Positions 23,901 through 36,445 of a stretch of 64,000 nucleotides of DNA are shown here, piece after piece. This stretch comes from Odiellus spinosus (lineage: Eukaryota; Arthropoda; Arachnida; Opiliones; Phalangiidae). Under the pieces are notes generated by a model. The model saw nothing but the letters and a program-made list of their open reading frames with translations. It did not search any database and was not told the DNA's origin. The DNA lies in NCBI GenBank assembly GCA_963920705.1, contig OY987236.1, forward strand, positions 13,282,886 through 13,346,885, given 5' to 3'. Every line of letters begins with the position of its first letter. The stretch's first letter is position 1. The translations under genes and the position numbers were made by a program.

Positions 23901-24545
23901 CTAAATTTCTGTGTTAATTTCTATGTTAAATTTTATCCCAAGCAAGGTTGTGGAGAAACCTTATATTTTACATAAAATAAAATAAAAAAAAACATGGCAA
24001 CATTAAACTAAAGTTCAAAAATAACATTAAGGGGTTTCTAGGGAGATTGGGGAGTTTGTCCCTGGGGTTATATATGAGGACAGGGTGAGGGGTATAAAAA
24101 AGAAGGTTTTAAGAGTGTACCGCGAGCTTTTTAGAGGTCAACGGCCATAAGACTCGGCGCTTCGACAACGCTAAGGGTCCCAGCTAAAAAAATCAGGAGG
24201 GGGTATATAAGACCCCTTTGAGATATTTTTTTAAATCTGAAAAGGCAAGAAAAAATTGGTGTGGGGAGTTTATCGGTGGGGTAGATATACCCTTATGCCT
24301 ACATTGGTGGAAAAAATACTTTCTCAGATCTTATATACGAGCTAGCCCACCGATTCCCCCGTCATCTTAGTTACTATAGACGCTATTATCATTTAACCCA
24401 TAGAAGTCGTGGGACTTATTGCTGTAAGGATGATATTTTTTCGGTCATTTTAATATTACTCTTGATGAAAGTAAAAATATGACATGATTCGATTTAATTT
24501 AGGGTTTAATATTGAGTGGTCAGTGTTACGTAGTGTATAATCATA

Positions 24546-24841
24546 AGCTGCGTTCATACTAGGCCTTGGAATCGATTTGAACCGCTTCAAAACGTTTCGC
24601 TAGAGTCGTGTGAACGGGAAACCGTCTTTTCTCGAATCGATTTGATTCGATTTCTCGAAACTGCTTCGGGAATCAGTTTCATACCGATTCGGTTTCAACA
24701 ACCGATAGATGAAGCTACAATAAATCGATTTTTAAAGATAATGCGTGAACGCCTGACGCTTAAATCGATTCCTGGCGATTTGAATATCGGTTTGACTTTA
24801 CCGTTTCAAATCGATTAAGAAATGCTAGTGTGAACGTAGCT
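24546..24841. mobile_element. MITE family F, full copy
   Basis: A 296-bp element with ends AGCTGCGTTCATACTAG and CTAGTGTGAACGTAGCT in inverted orientation. Further inside, ATCGATTTGAA-type segments are repeated in both orientations. GTTCACACTAG-type ends are common in insect MITEs, but I cannot assign the superfamily. Confidence 0.8.
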
Positions 24842-25130
24842 ATATATTGTATACCTTGTCCGAGCTTCTCGCGGAGTTGCAGTTTGTTCACTTTTAATCC
24901 AAAAAGTTTTAAAATTATATATTTTATCTTAGAAAACCGTAAATTTCCAATAAGCGATTTAGAATAAGGATGTTTCTCTTCACAATTCAAGTCCATGATA
25001 GTTTTTGATTTAAGTTATCTATGTATACCAATATTTCGTTATAGAAGAACCCCGAACTTGGCTGTAAAATCTGAATTCCTAATTTTTAAATAATGGAGAA
25101 AACATCTGTTAACGGGAATTTTGGAGCTAA

Positions 25131-25347
25131 TTAGACACGTTTTTAGTGTTTAAATTAATTTCGAAAGTTCAGCTAACAACAGCGCTTGTAATGTCCAAAC
25201 ATTAAAATAATAGACAAGGTCTTAGTCATCAAACGCTGGCCTATTCTATTAATGTTAGGACATCACAAGCGCTGAAATAATATGATTTATGTTTAATTTG
25301 ATTTACCAAACTTTAGAAATTAATTTAAACACCAAAAACGTGTCTAA
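25131..25347. mobile_element. 217-bp MITE with TTAGACACG ends
   Basis: The left arm TTAGACACGTTTTTAGTGTT then TAAATTAATTTC is inverted at the right end with one or two changes. An inner pair, AGCGCTTGTAATGTCC and GGACATCACAAGCGCT, is also inverted. The end motif AAAACGTGTCTAAAA also occurs alone near 8290, probably a relic of another copy. Confidence 0.8.
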
Positions 25348-26060
25348 AAATTGTGGAAAAAATTGTCGTAGTGATTCCGAAAATAAATTCAAAAACATTT
25401 TTAACTCCACGTTTCCCTTTAAAAAAATCCCAAAAATATCCCAATAAATTGAAAAATTCAAAATTAGGGTTACAATCATATATATTTTTTAGGCATAGAC
25501 CTATTTTCCGATACTCTATAAAACTCTCAAACCAAACTGGGATTTTGAGGGTGTTAAAAAACCCGATATCAGAGCCATCATTTCTCATAGCGATTGGCAA
25601 CAAAACGACATCAAGTAGCTCGATCTTTCTCTTTTTTGGAGCGAATCTGGAATTGAAATCTTATAACTAGAATCTATCGGGAACGAATGGAAATATCTGC
25701 AGGTTTTCTAGAGAAATATATGGTAAGAGATTGAGGGAGTCCGTATGAGAAAAAGTATAGACTAGAGAGAAAGAGAGGGAGTCCCCATGGGAAAAAAAGG
25801 ATGGTTGATATAGTGGGCCCGAGCATCAGAGGTCAACAACAGGATGCTGACCAAATAATATATAGAGATCGAGAGAGAAGAAGGATTCGAAATCTATCGA
25901 TATCAATATTTTTAAAGACCACACGTGTGCTTGGAAAAGTAGTTTCAACTATCTTTTGATAAAATTATCAAAATATAGAACTACCATGGAGTCTTCTCTG
26001 TATTTGTCGAATAATTCAAAATATACAGAGATTAATTTCATCTAAAATATTGAATAATAG

Positions 26061-26308
26061 CAGGGCCGTTTGAAGTTATTTTGAGGTGGCTGGGCTGAAC
26101 AAGTTGACTAGGGCCAAATTATATAGGTACAGGTCGGGGTTTGGACAAGATAAATCCAATGTAATCGCGAATAATTTTCCGATTATTTTTTATGATTAAC
26201 TGATAGTTGTGGATTATTTTGTCCAAACCCCGATCTCTATATATAGGGATCACTTACTCCAGCAACAACGGTCGAGGGGGCTTGAGCCCCCCGCTTCCAA
26301 CGCCCTTG
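26061..26308. mobile_element. 248-bp hAT-like MITE
   Basis: Starts CAGGGCCGTTTGAAG and ends CCAACGCCCTTG. Inside, GGGGTTTGGACAAGATAAAT and ATTATTTTGTCCAAACCCC form a strong foldback. CAGGGCCG termini are typical of hAT-derived MITEs. The flanks are AT-rich (AATAATAG and GATAATAA), so an 8-bp duplication is possible but not exact. Confidence 0.7.
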
Positions 26309-27239
26309 GATAATAATAGAATATTATTTTTGGAATTATGCTGATTTTAAATCAATTTTTAGATTTTTAAAAATGCTTTTGAATATTTATTCAAGAAATC
26401 ATAAAATGGAGAAAACCGTTATATTGATGAAATATTGCTTTTTGATTAGAGTTTTAAGTCTTTATTAAAAATATTTCCATTTCCATCGGCTTCTTGTGGA
26501 CTTTAAGAAAAAGGGGACAAAAAATCTCCCGTTGATTTGGGGTACAATGACAACTTTTGACGGGAAAAAACAAACTTTGGCGCGTCTGAGAAAGGTCGCG
26601 ACCCCACCCCCTTACTTTGCTCGATCTGAATCGGGTACCATTGTAGAAGGGGCGGACTAAACGCGGTATTAGCCGGGCTTTTAACTATTGTATCGGTTAC
26701 GGAGACCTTTACACAGACCCACGGAGAAACATAAAAAAGGAGGTTTTTTATTTTGGCCAACGGTGAAAGAAACTTCTTTCAATACTTGGTGGATTTTAAG
26801 GATTAGAGAGAACTGAGGAGAGTGAGTGCTAAAAAAGCTCTGAGAAGGAGGATTTTTTTATTATTGTGTTGTAAAAACATCGTCCACTATTATGTGTACG
26901 CGACTTCTAAAAAGCTTTTTCTTTTTAAGGGGATTTAGGAGGATGTTTACGATACAGGGGCGGAAATAGGACCCGAAGAGGTTAAGTTTTTTTTTTACCG
27001 ATTAGTCACGTAGGGTTAGGTTAGGGATAGTTTTAGTGATAGGCCTAAATACAATTTTTAGACCGCATTGGCTTAATTATATTTAATTGTATTCTTATAA
27101 TGATCTAAATCAATAGTATATTTCTCCTCGTCGGAATTACGACAAACTCTATTTGTAAAACATTTCATTTTGAAATTAGACCTTCAGTCGAATGCTCACA
27201 ATATTAATTTGGCGGAGATATGCTCAATTTAATTAATGA

Positions 27240-27500
27240 CGTTCGACTTAAGTTCTAAATCGGTATAGGAAATTTATGGTTTGCTCTGGTAAAACTACCA
27301 AAATCTTAATTATTATTTAAAACTTTTTGGATTGAAAGCAAACAGACTGCAAAAAGAGGTAAGAGGTAAAAGTTTAACATTTCAAATCGTCTACAAGTCT
27401 ACTTTTCGATAATTATTCGTGTTTGATGTCGTTAAGAACATGTTAATGTCATGTTTCATGTCTGAGTCACTTTGCCCTATCAATGCAAAGCCAACTAGTT
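27240..27500. repeat. Diverged relative of the 21146 element interior
   Basis: Shares TTAAAACTTTTTG, TTTAAATCGTC/TTCAAATCGTC, GTCGTTAAGRACATGTTAA and CTATCAATGCAAARYCAAC with 21290-21480 in the same order and orientation. The ends were not found. Confidence 0.6.
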
Positions 27501-28565
27501 AGAAACAAGAATTTTTAAAGCGTTTGGAAGAGGTATTTTGCATTTAAAGTAACCGAAATTTAAATACGAATCATTTTGCGAATACCAGAAAATTACCGTG
27601 AGACTGTAAATTACCATGTAATTTAGTAATTTCTGAAGTTACGGTACACAGTCCAATTTCACCCAAAATGATTGGATTTCCTTAATTCAATTCCATACCT
27701 TTTTGTGGAAGAATAGAAATTGGGGCAATAAATTGTTTTGGACTTTGGAGAAATGATAATAATTTGGGCAAATGACATTAGGAGAAATGGGGCATGAAAC
27801 AGCCCTCGGAAACACTATAATATATTTAAATTTATTAATTACATTTATTGATAGAAACTAACTTTAGGCGGTATTCGTTAGCTCATCAATTATACTTACC
27901 TGGAGAAGTACGCAGTTAGTGTTCGCGTGGTATTATTATAAGTTAAAAGTTAATCCTCCTTGTAAGAAGTCTTTAACAAGCTTAACAGACTTACGGGAAA
28001 CTTGGAGAAATATATTTTATATAAATATATCCACGAGGAATCCTTTCACCTTAAAACGGGTGTAAAATGACTCTATTCTACGCTATACGACTTCCGATTT
28101 CATTCTTTATTCCTCCCGTAAAGGTATATCGGACTATAGTGGAAAGGGTTCTTACCAAATTGATCTTGAAATTTAATGTCCAAAAGATGATAAAGAAGAG
28201 AGAATATGAGAGAAAAGTCCAGCCCCGTAACGGGTCATAACTTCAGAGAAAACCCTCTTCTCTTCGGGACTCTCTATAGCTCTTTCCCTCTCTTATATAT
28301 ATTCACTATTCTTTTCACCCTTAGCCTACAATGTCGCTTTGCACGACTTGCTAAACCTTATTTCGTCCCAAAATGAGCTATATTTACTGCAAGGTTACGC
28401 CAGTTTCAATCCCATTAAATTTTCACCCTTGGATAAATAGTTTTCCTGTTTACCCGCTTGACTGACCGATTAGTTAAAATTTATACCCGTCCCTATAGAG
28501 CTAACTATTAGCGTGAAAGTTATAGGGTACATATTCTTTACTAATAGAGGGAAGTACGGATTCAA

Positions 28566-29520
28566 CTGTTTTCGTTATTAATAACGTAATTTAATTATTA
28601 ATACCGTAATTTTGTTCTTAATACCGTAATTTTGTTCTTAATACCGTAATTTTGTTCTTAATACCGTAATATTGTTCTTAATACCGTAATTTTGTTCTTA
28701 ATACCGTAATTTTGTTCTTAATACCGTAATTTTGTTCTTAATACCGTAATTTTGTTCTTAATACCGTAATTTTGTTCTTAATACCGTAATTTTGTTCTTA
28801 ATACCGTAATTTTGTTCTTAATACCGTAATTTTGTTCTTAATACCGTAATTTTGTTATTAATACCGTAATTTTGTAATTAATACCGTAATTTTGTTATTA
28901 ATACCGTAATTTTGTTATTAATACCGTAATTTTGTTATTAATACCGTAATTTTGTTATTAATACCGTAATTTTGTTATTAATACCGTAATTTTGTTATTA
29001 ATACCGTAATTTTGTTATTAATACCGTAATTTTGTTATTAATACCGTAATTTTGTTATTAATACCGTAATTTTGTTATTAATACCGTAATTTTGTTATTA
29101 ATACCGTAATTTTGTTATTAATACCGTAATTTTGTTATTAATACCGTAATTTTGTTATTAATACCGTAATTTTGTTATTAATACCGTAATTTTGTTATTA
29201 ATACCGTAATTATGTTCTTAATACCGTAATTATGTTCTTAATACCGTAATTATGTTCTTAATACCGTAATTATGTTCTTAATACCGTAATTATGTTCTTA
29301 ATACCGTAATTATGTTCTTAATACCGTAATTTTGTTCTTAATACCGTAATTATGTTCTTAATACCGTAATTATGTTCTTAATACCGTAATTATGTTCTTA
29401 ATACCGTAATTATGTTCTTAATACCGTAATTATGTTCTTAATACCGTAATTATGTTATTAATACCGTAATTATGTTATTAATACCGTAATTTCGTTATTA
29501 ATACCGTAATTTCGTTGAAA
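28566..29520. repeat. 20-bp minisatellite, about 48 copies in variant blocks
   Basis: Unit TTCTTAATACCGTAATTTTG. The period stays exactly 20 for about 45 units with no indel. Variants lie in blocks: TTCTTA/TTTTG to about 28855, TTATTA/TTTTG to about 29205, TTCTTA/TTATG to about 29455, then TTATTA and decayed GAAAACGCTACAAATTCG-type units to about 29590. Confidence 0.97.
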
Positions 29521-30060
29521 ACGCTACAAATTCGTTAAAAACGCCACAAATTCGTTGAAAATACAAGAAATTCGTTATAAACACCATAACTTCGTTATAT
29601 TTCGTACTATATGCTCACTCTTTTAGCTGCAAAACCCACAAACATCCTATAAGCCCCTTTAGCCCCCAACATTCAGTCAGAATTACATTAATAGTACGTG
29701 TACCAAAAAACACTTCCGGCGTATTACTAGCGATTCTGAAAAATTATAAATGGTTCGTAATATTTCATCCCTTTTACTTTAGTTCGCCTTCTTCGGTATC
29801 TTGTTACGTATATAAACGTCTCGGCCAAAAAATATATCGAAAGGGACGGTGAAAAAGCTAGAAACTTATTTAGACCCCTAAAGATAGATATATACCGAAC
29901 AAACATTTCGCACCAACAAATGCCTTATAAAATTATAATTACAAATAATTGAATAATAACGAGCTGAATATTAAAATCGTCTCTAAATTAATGTTAAATA
30001 TTATGAGAAATTAATTACTTTTTAGGCATTGTTAGCAACAGGCCCGACTTAAGAAAGGCG

Positions 30061-30340
30061 CAGGGCCGTAGGTAGCGAACAAATGTTTGTGATGCCACCT
30101 AATATAACAAAGCCAGACCAATTTTGGCGACCCTATATAGTCTTTTTGCGGATGGGCGTGTCTTCCCCACTCTTTTCGCGGGAAGAAAAATTCCCTACAC
30201 GGAGTAAAGCTAGAAAAGGTTAGAAACGTCACCTTTATCCCATTGGTTGTGAGGTAATGGCGGCCCCCAGTCGACAATATCCGGCAAACAGTCAATACCC
30301 TATGGCCCTGGGGCGGCGCCCCTGCGTAGCTACGGCCCTG
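30061..30340. mobile_element. 280-bp hAT-like MITE
   Basis: Ends CAGGGCCGTAGGTAGCG and CGTAGCTACGGCCCTG are inverted. The interior is GC-rich compared with its surroundings. The flanks GAAAGGCG and GAAGCGGC are only partly alike, so the 8-bp duplication expected for hAT elements is uncertain. It sits inside a wider GGCCCG...CGGGC-bounded segment that may be a second element. Confidence 0.7.
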
Positions 30341-31246
30341 GAAGCGGCACTTGCCCGGGCTCACAAAATGACCTTTTAACGAAGCCCCTTGACGTTTATT
30401 TTATACTTTTATAAGGGGCCCCAAAATGTTTCTTAGGGGTAGGCTTGTATCTTCTGTATGATAAATTTAGACCAAGTATATCTTTCTTTTTTATCTACCC
30501 TTTAACGTATGAGAAATAGGATTGATACCGATACACGTTTCTCCTTCGCCGCTCTACTTTATGTCACTCGATCTCAACCCATTCTCCTTCTTACTCGACT
30601 CGGACCCCAGCCCAGCCTGCGTGGTGTCCTGTCGCGGACCTGGGCCAGAACGAATTGTGTATTGCACAATTGTATAATATAGGTTGTTGCCTATAATATG
30701 TGACGTGATACCCGGCTTTATATAATAGTGTACTACTTTTGCTACCGCTACTGCTATAGGCGTTGGGCAGATGTTGTAAGGGGCTCTATCGTGTCGCGAT
30801 TCGCACGCCTTCTCATTTATTACAATTTCCCCTTTTTAAAGGGATTGAAAGAAACACGGTAGCGCCCTAAAGAATCGTCGAAACAGAAGCCAGGGGTGGT
30901 CAGTTTAGCGCGCGTATATAGTGTCGACGAACCAAAAAACGGATGAAACAAGAACACGCGTTATATACTTATTTAGGAGTACTAAATAGCAGGATAATTT
31001 GTTGTAAGTATAAGAATACGATATATAATTACAGTAGGAGTGCCCAATTCTGCTGTAAGACTTTTACTCAAACAACCGTCAAGGGTTTAACCCAACTCCT
31101 TTTCCAACGTCATTCAACGCGACAGCTAGGCTTCAAGTCGTCGCGAACTCAAAATTCCACCCACTACCGGTTCTTAATTTAGGGCTAGATTTTAAGAAGA
31201 ACGCGTGTTCTTATAGTGTAATATCTATCATATTCTTAGTGCTATC

Positions 31247-31400
31247 CATGTCGGTGTAAGACGCACTTTAGTGTAGCCGTTTCGGTGTTAGACGCACTTC
31301 AGTGCAATCATTTCGGTATAAGTCACTACAGTATCACCATTTCGGTGTAAGACACTTCAGTGTTGCCCTTTCGGTTTATGGACAGTTCTTTTCGATGTAG
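31247..31400. repeat. About 42-bp degenerate tandem repeat, 4 copies
   Basis: Units contain TTCGGTGTAAGACGCACTT then AGTGTAGCC, each slightly different in length. Confidence 0.8.
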
Positions 31401-31859
31401 GACTGAGTGGATATTACTCTGTATAAAGATATATTGGTAAAGAGGATTACTTCAAGTTAGCTTAAGTTACCGATCCAGATTAGATCACTGTCAACAAAAG
31501 AAATGATTTGTTATTAACATTTTTTTTTAACCAAGTCAGAATTTATTTGCCATTCCTTCCAAACGGACAGATCTTTTAACAGTATCTCATAAGCCGTATA
31601 ATTTCTCTTTCGATCGCATCATATATGGTGGATGTCTATAAGGCGTATAATAGTCTTTTCTGAACGTATACCCTTTTATTCGTGACGTTTTTTTGGGCAC
31701 CCTGATTTATTAGAGTTAGAAACTGTTATCTAATACTGGTTGGCGACTATGGCCGATGCGGGCTTATCTTTCATTCTTTTTAAATGATGAAAGAACCGAT
31801 ATAAAGAATTTTTTTTTCTCTCCCCATACGTTCTCCTACTTCTTTTCATTTTGTGAATG

Positions 31860-31890
31860 TTTAATATTATGTATTAATCCGCGTTAGCTT
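31860..31890 (+). repeat. Dispersed motif G, copy 3
   Basis: TTTAATATTATGTATTAATC followed by CGCGTTAGCTT. Confidence 0.6.
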
Positions 31891-32489
31891 TATATTTGTT
31901 GTAAATTTATGTTGGAAATGAGCTACATTTCGAAGGAAATGTCTGCATGCTCTTATAAGTCGCCATTGACTTTTTATTTTGCTCTAAATCAGCTCGTATT
32001 CAACCATTTTCACCCTTTTTTCAGAATCGAATGAGTTTTCAATTCGTTCTAAATTTGGTTCTTCTCTGCTATAGCTCTGTTTGTTGCTTCCTCGCTCGCT
32101 TAGTGATAAGGGGTAAATTAGATTTGAACATGTTGAATTCTCTAACTGCTCTAATTCCCACAAAGCCTGTTACGTTAAAAAATATGACTTCTATGAAGAA
32201 GTCGGTCCAGATAAACAACGGCTGTTTTTTTCAAAGTTACCGTTATGTAGGATTGTAGGTTGACGTTTTGGATTACTTGTTCTAAAGTTTTTAATATACT
32301 TAAATTACGTATTGAAAACTTTTGAATTGCAGATGAGATTATTTAATAGCTTAAAAGATTGAATAGTGTTCTCAATATCTTAATATATTTTTTAGTTTAA
32401 GTTTGAATATGTACTTAAAATTGTTCAGTATTTGTTTAACCCAATATAATTTTTTTATTGTTATCTTATTTTTAAAAATAATGATCGCA

Positions 32490-34700
32490 GTTCTAAAAAT
32501 AATAATCGTATAGTTCTGAAAATAATAATCTCACTTCTAAAAGTAATCTCACTTCTAAAAGTAATCTCACTTCTAAAAGTAATCTCACTTCTAAAAGTAA
32601 TCTCACTTCTAAAAGTAATCTCACTTCTAAAAGTAATCTCACTTTTAAAAGTAATGTCACTTTTAAAAGTAATGTCACTTCTAAAAGTAATCTCACTTCT
32701 AAAAGTAATCTCACTTCTAAAAGTAATCTCACTTCTAAAAGTAATCTCACTTCTAAAAGTAATCTCACTTCTAAAAGTAATCTCACTTCTAAAAGTAATC
32801 TCACTTCTAAAAGTAATCTCACTTCTAAAAGTAATCTCACTTCTAAAAGTAATCTCACTTCTAAAAGTAATCTCACTTCTAAAAGTAATCTCACTTCTAA
32901 AAGTAATCTCACTTCTAAAAGTAATCTCACTTCTAAAAGTAATCTCACTTCTAAAAGTAATCTCACTTCTAAAAGTAATCTCACTTCTAAAAGTAATCTC
33001 ACTTCTAAAAGTAATCTCACTTCTAAAAGTAATCTCACTTCTAAAAGTAATCTCACTTCTAAAAGTAATCTCACTTCTAAAAGTAATCTCACTTCTAAAA
33101 ATAATCTCACTTCTAAAAGTAATCTCACTTCTAAAAGTAATCTCACTTCTAAAAGTAATCTCACTTCTAAAAGTAATCTCACTTCTAAAAGTAATCGCAC
33201 TTCTAAAAGTAATCTCACTTCTAAAAGTAATCTCACTTCTAAAAGTAATCTCACTTCTAAAAGTAATCTCACTTCTAAAAGTAATCTCACTTCTAAAAGT
33301 AATCTCACTTCTAAAAGTAATCTCACTTCTAAAAGTAATCTCACTTCTAAAAGTAATCTCACTTCTAAAAGTAATCTCACTTCTAAAAGTAATCTCACTT
33401 CTAAAAGTAATCTCACTTCTAAAAGTAATCTCACTTCTAAAAATAATCTCACTTCTAAAAGTAATCTCACTTCTAAAAGTAATCTCACTTCTAAAAGTAA
33501 TCTCACTTCTAAAAGTAATCTCACTTCTAAAAGTAATCGCACTTCTAAAAGTAATCTCACTTCTAAAAGTAATCTCACTTCTAAAAGTAATCTCACTTCT
33601 AAAAGTAATCTCACTTCTAAAAGTAATCTCACTTCTAAAAGTAATCTCACTTCTAAAAGTAATCTCACTTCTAAAAGTAATCTCACTTCTAAAAGTAATC
33701 TCACTTCTAAAAGTAATCTCACTTCTAAAAGTAATCTCACTTCTAAAAGTAATCTCACTTCTAAAAGTAATCTCACTTCTAAAAGTAATCGCACTTCTAA
33801 AAGTAATCGCACTTCTAAAAGTAATCTCACTTCTAAAAGTAATCTCACTTCTAAAAGTAATCTCACTTCTAAAAGTAATCTCACTTCTAAAAGTAATCTC
33901 ACTTCTAAAAGTAATCTCACTTCTAAAAGTAATCTCACTTCTAAAAGTAATCTCACTTCTAAAAGTAATCTCACTTCTAAAAGTAATCTCACTTCTAAAA
34001 GTAATCTCACTTCTAAAAGTAATCTCACTTCTAAAAATAATCTCACTTCTAAAAGTAATCTCACTTCTAAAAGTAATCTCACTTCTAAAAGTAATCTCAC
34101 TTCTAAAAGTAATCTCACTTCTAAAAGTAATCGCACTTCTAAAAGTAATCTCACTTCTAAAAGTAATCTCACTTCTAAAAGTAATCTCACTTCTAAAAGT
34201 AATCTCACTTCTAAAAGTAATCTCACTTCTAAAAGTAATCTCACTTCTAAAAGTAATCTCACTTCTAAAAGTAATCTCACTTCTAAAAGTAATCTCACTT
34301 CTAAAAGTAATCTCACTTCTAAAAGTAATCTCACTTCTAAAAGTAATCGCACTTCTAAAAGTAATCTCACTTCTAAAAGTAATCTCACTTCTAAAAGTAA
34401 TCTCACTTCTAAAAGTAATCTCACTTCTAAAAGTAATCTCACTTCTAAAAGTAATCTCACTTCTAAAAGTAATCTCACTTCTAAAAGTAATCTCACTTCT
34501 AAAAGTAATCTCACTTCTAAAAGTAATCTCACTTCTAAAAGTAATCGCACTTCTAAAAGTAATCTCACTTCTAAAAGTAATCGCACTTCTAAAAGTAATC
34601 TCACTTCTAAAAGTAATCTCACTTCTAAAAGTAATCTCACTTCTAAAAGTAATCTCACTTCTAAAAGTAATCTCACTTTTAAAAGTAATAATCGCCCTTA
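32490..34700. repeat. 18-bp minisatellite, about 120 copies
   Basis: Unit AATCTCACTTCTAAAAGT. The period is constant from about 32530 to 34676. Because 18 is a multiple of three and the unit lacks stops in two frames, it yields frames of 689 codons (plus) and 727 codons (minus) made of LLKVIS and LLEVRL repeats. These are by-products: uniform hexapeptides on both strands with no start context or splice evidence. Rare variants (AAAATAATC, AATCGCAC) recur at fixed spacings, showing duplication of multi-unit blocks. Both edges decay gradually. Confidence 0.97.
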
Positions 34701-35962
34701 TAAAAGTAATAATACACTTTTAAAGCAATAACGCCCTTTAAAAAGTAATAACGCACTTCTAATAAAAATAATCGCAGTCTTAAAACAATGATCGCATTTC
34801 TAAAATAATGATCGCATTTTTAAAAAGTATGATAGTCTTTCTAAAAATAATATCTATGTTTTTATTTTATATAAATAAATTACTCGGTGCGCTAAGAATG
34901 ACACGTTTCTTGCCGTAATTAACCCCTTCAATAAATCCATTTAATTTAAATTAATGATATTTCAATCTGACGCGTATGTAATGTTCTGATATTGAAATAA
35001 CACGTTTAAATGGTATTCATTACCAATAAAAATCACTTTTTAATACCATGACCCCCAGCTGTACCATCAAACACCAATATTATACCTTAAAATTATAACC
35101 TGTAAAAAATGCTATTTTAAAATAAGGTAGTAACTCGTGTTAAACACGATAGGGTGCGCCTCTGGGACGTTCTAGGGGTTTCTTGTACGCTTAAGCGCGT
35201 TCAATATATATATCTCATCCTTTTTTCCACGCGGTTAACTTTCTCCTTTATATCCTAGTTGCAAGAAAAAATTTATATTCATGATTGCCCGTTATATAAA
35301 CGCGCGAAAAAGAATTAAAATCAAGTTTTTGAACGATCGTTTTCTCCTAACATTATACAAAATCAATTGTCGTGTTACGAGCAGCGTTTGCCCCATGTCC
35401 CCTCGTGTTCTCGCTCCTCTTAGTGTCATTGCCTTTTTATCATGACGACATGATTTATTACACCCCATTGTTACCCATTTTTTAAAAAAATATGTATCTT
35501 TAGCCACCAAAAAAAAGTTCCTAAGATAGATGGAAAAGTTCCGATTGAGATTTAAATTTAGGTTTTTGAAAGATTTATTAAAGGGATAGTATGATTTTCA
35601 ACATTTTATTTAATATTTTTATGTTTAGGAAAGGTTTGATCACTCCATTGTACTAAAGTGACTACGTAATAGTCACCGTAGGTGTAACTTTGATGGAAAT
35701 TACTTGTGATATTAGATAAATAGGGTGTGTAGTGTATTTTGCTTGAAGATGCACTCGATTATTAATAGAGATCTTTTCATTTCGTCTGTTTGGTCGAATT
35801 CTGATGTAATTTTTCCAGTTTTGACCATTTTTGATCAAATTAGAAGATTTTTTCCTTCATTGGAAAGGCCGATTTCTTTCTATGGGAGCATATTGAAAAT
35901 TAAAAGTAATATCGACGTCACGCGTATGTAAAAATAGCCTCGCGGAATTATTTCAGAAGATA
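34701..35962. other. AT-rich DNA, no feature seen
   Basis: It starts with the decayed tail of the 18-bp array to about 34850. Beyond that I see only short open frames without domains and no clear element ends. Confidence 0.5.
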
Positions 35963-36445
35963 AAATTCGCGAGATTTGTGCGAGATCAATTTGACAAGGC
36001 CCGACAATCGCCAGATTGACGGGAGATCAATTTGACAAGGCCCAAAATTCGCCAGATTGGCGCGAGATCAATTTGACTAGCCCCAAAATTCGCCAGATTG
36101 GCGCGATATCAATTTGACTAGCCCCAAAATTCGCCAGATTGGCGCGAGATCAATTTGACTAGGCCCAAAATTCGGCAGATTGGCGCGAGATCAATTTGAC
36201 AAAGCCCGAAATTCGCCAGATTGGCGCGAGATCAATTTGACAAAGCCCGAAATTCGCGAGATCAATTTGACAAGCGCCGAAATTCGCCAGATTGGTGCGA
36301 GATCAATTTGACAAGGCCCGAAATTCGCCAGATTGGCGCGAGATCAATTTGACAAGGCCCGAAATTCGCGAGATTGGCGCGAGATCAATTTTACAAGGCC
36401 CGAAATTCGCGAGATTGGCGCGAGATCAATTTAACAAGGCCCGAA
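35963..36445. repeat. About 41-bp tandem repeat, 11-12 copies
   Basis: Units contain CGAGATCAATTTGACAAGGC, CCGAAATT and the near-palindrome CGCCAGATTGGCG. One unit near 36250 is shortened. It is GC-richer than its surroundings. Confidence 0.92.

Larger units (their letters stand above)
21834..28565. other. Intergenic DNA, no gene seen
   Basis: AT-rich DNA with an 18-bp array (23781-23900), MITEs at 24546, 25131 and 26061, and a diverged relative of the 21146 element at 27240-27500. Open frames of 60-110 codons in this stretch show no domain, signal peptide or splice context that I could support. Confidence 0.5.
29591..32489. other. Intergenic DNA with MITEs and a decayed array
   Basis: No coding gene is supported. 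It contains the hAT-like element at 30061-30340, a short tandem array at 31247-31400 and motif G copy 3. The minus-strand 110-codon frame at 30032-30364 is the transposon itself and is not annotated as a gene. Confidence 0.55.

Noticed and set aside
28566-29520. Regular repeat spacing considered as a CRISPR-like array
   Set aside because: Units are contiguous 20-mers with no spacers, in eukaryotic DNA.
30032-30364. 110-codon minus-strand frame
   Set aside because: It coincides with the GC-rich interior of a hAT-like MITE and has no domain.
32493-34723. Open frames of 727 codons (minus) and 689 codons (plus) made of hexapeptide repeats
   Set aside because: They are forced by an 18-bp stop-free tandem repeat. 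Both strands are equally open and there is no start context, domain or splice signal.
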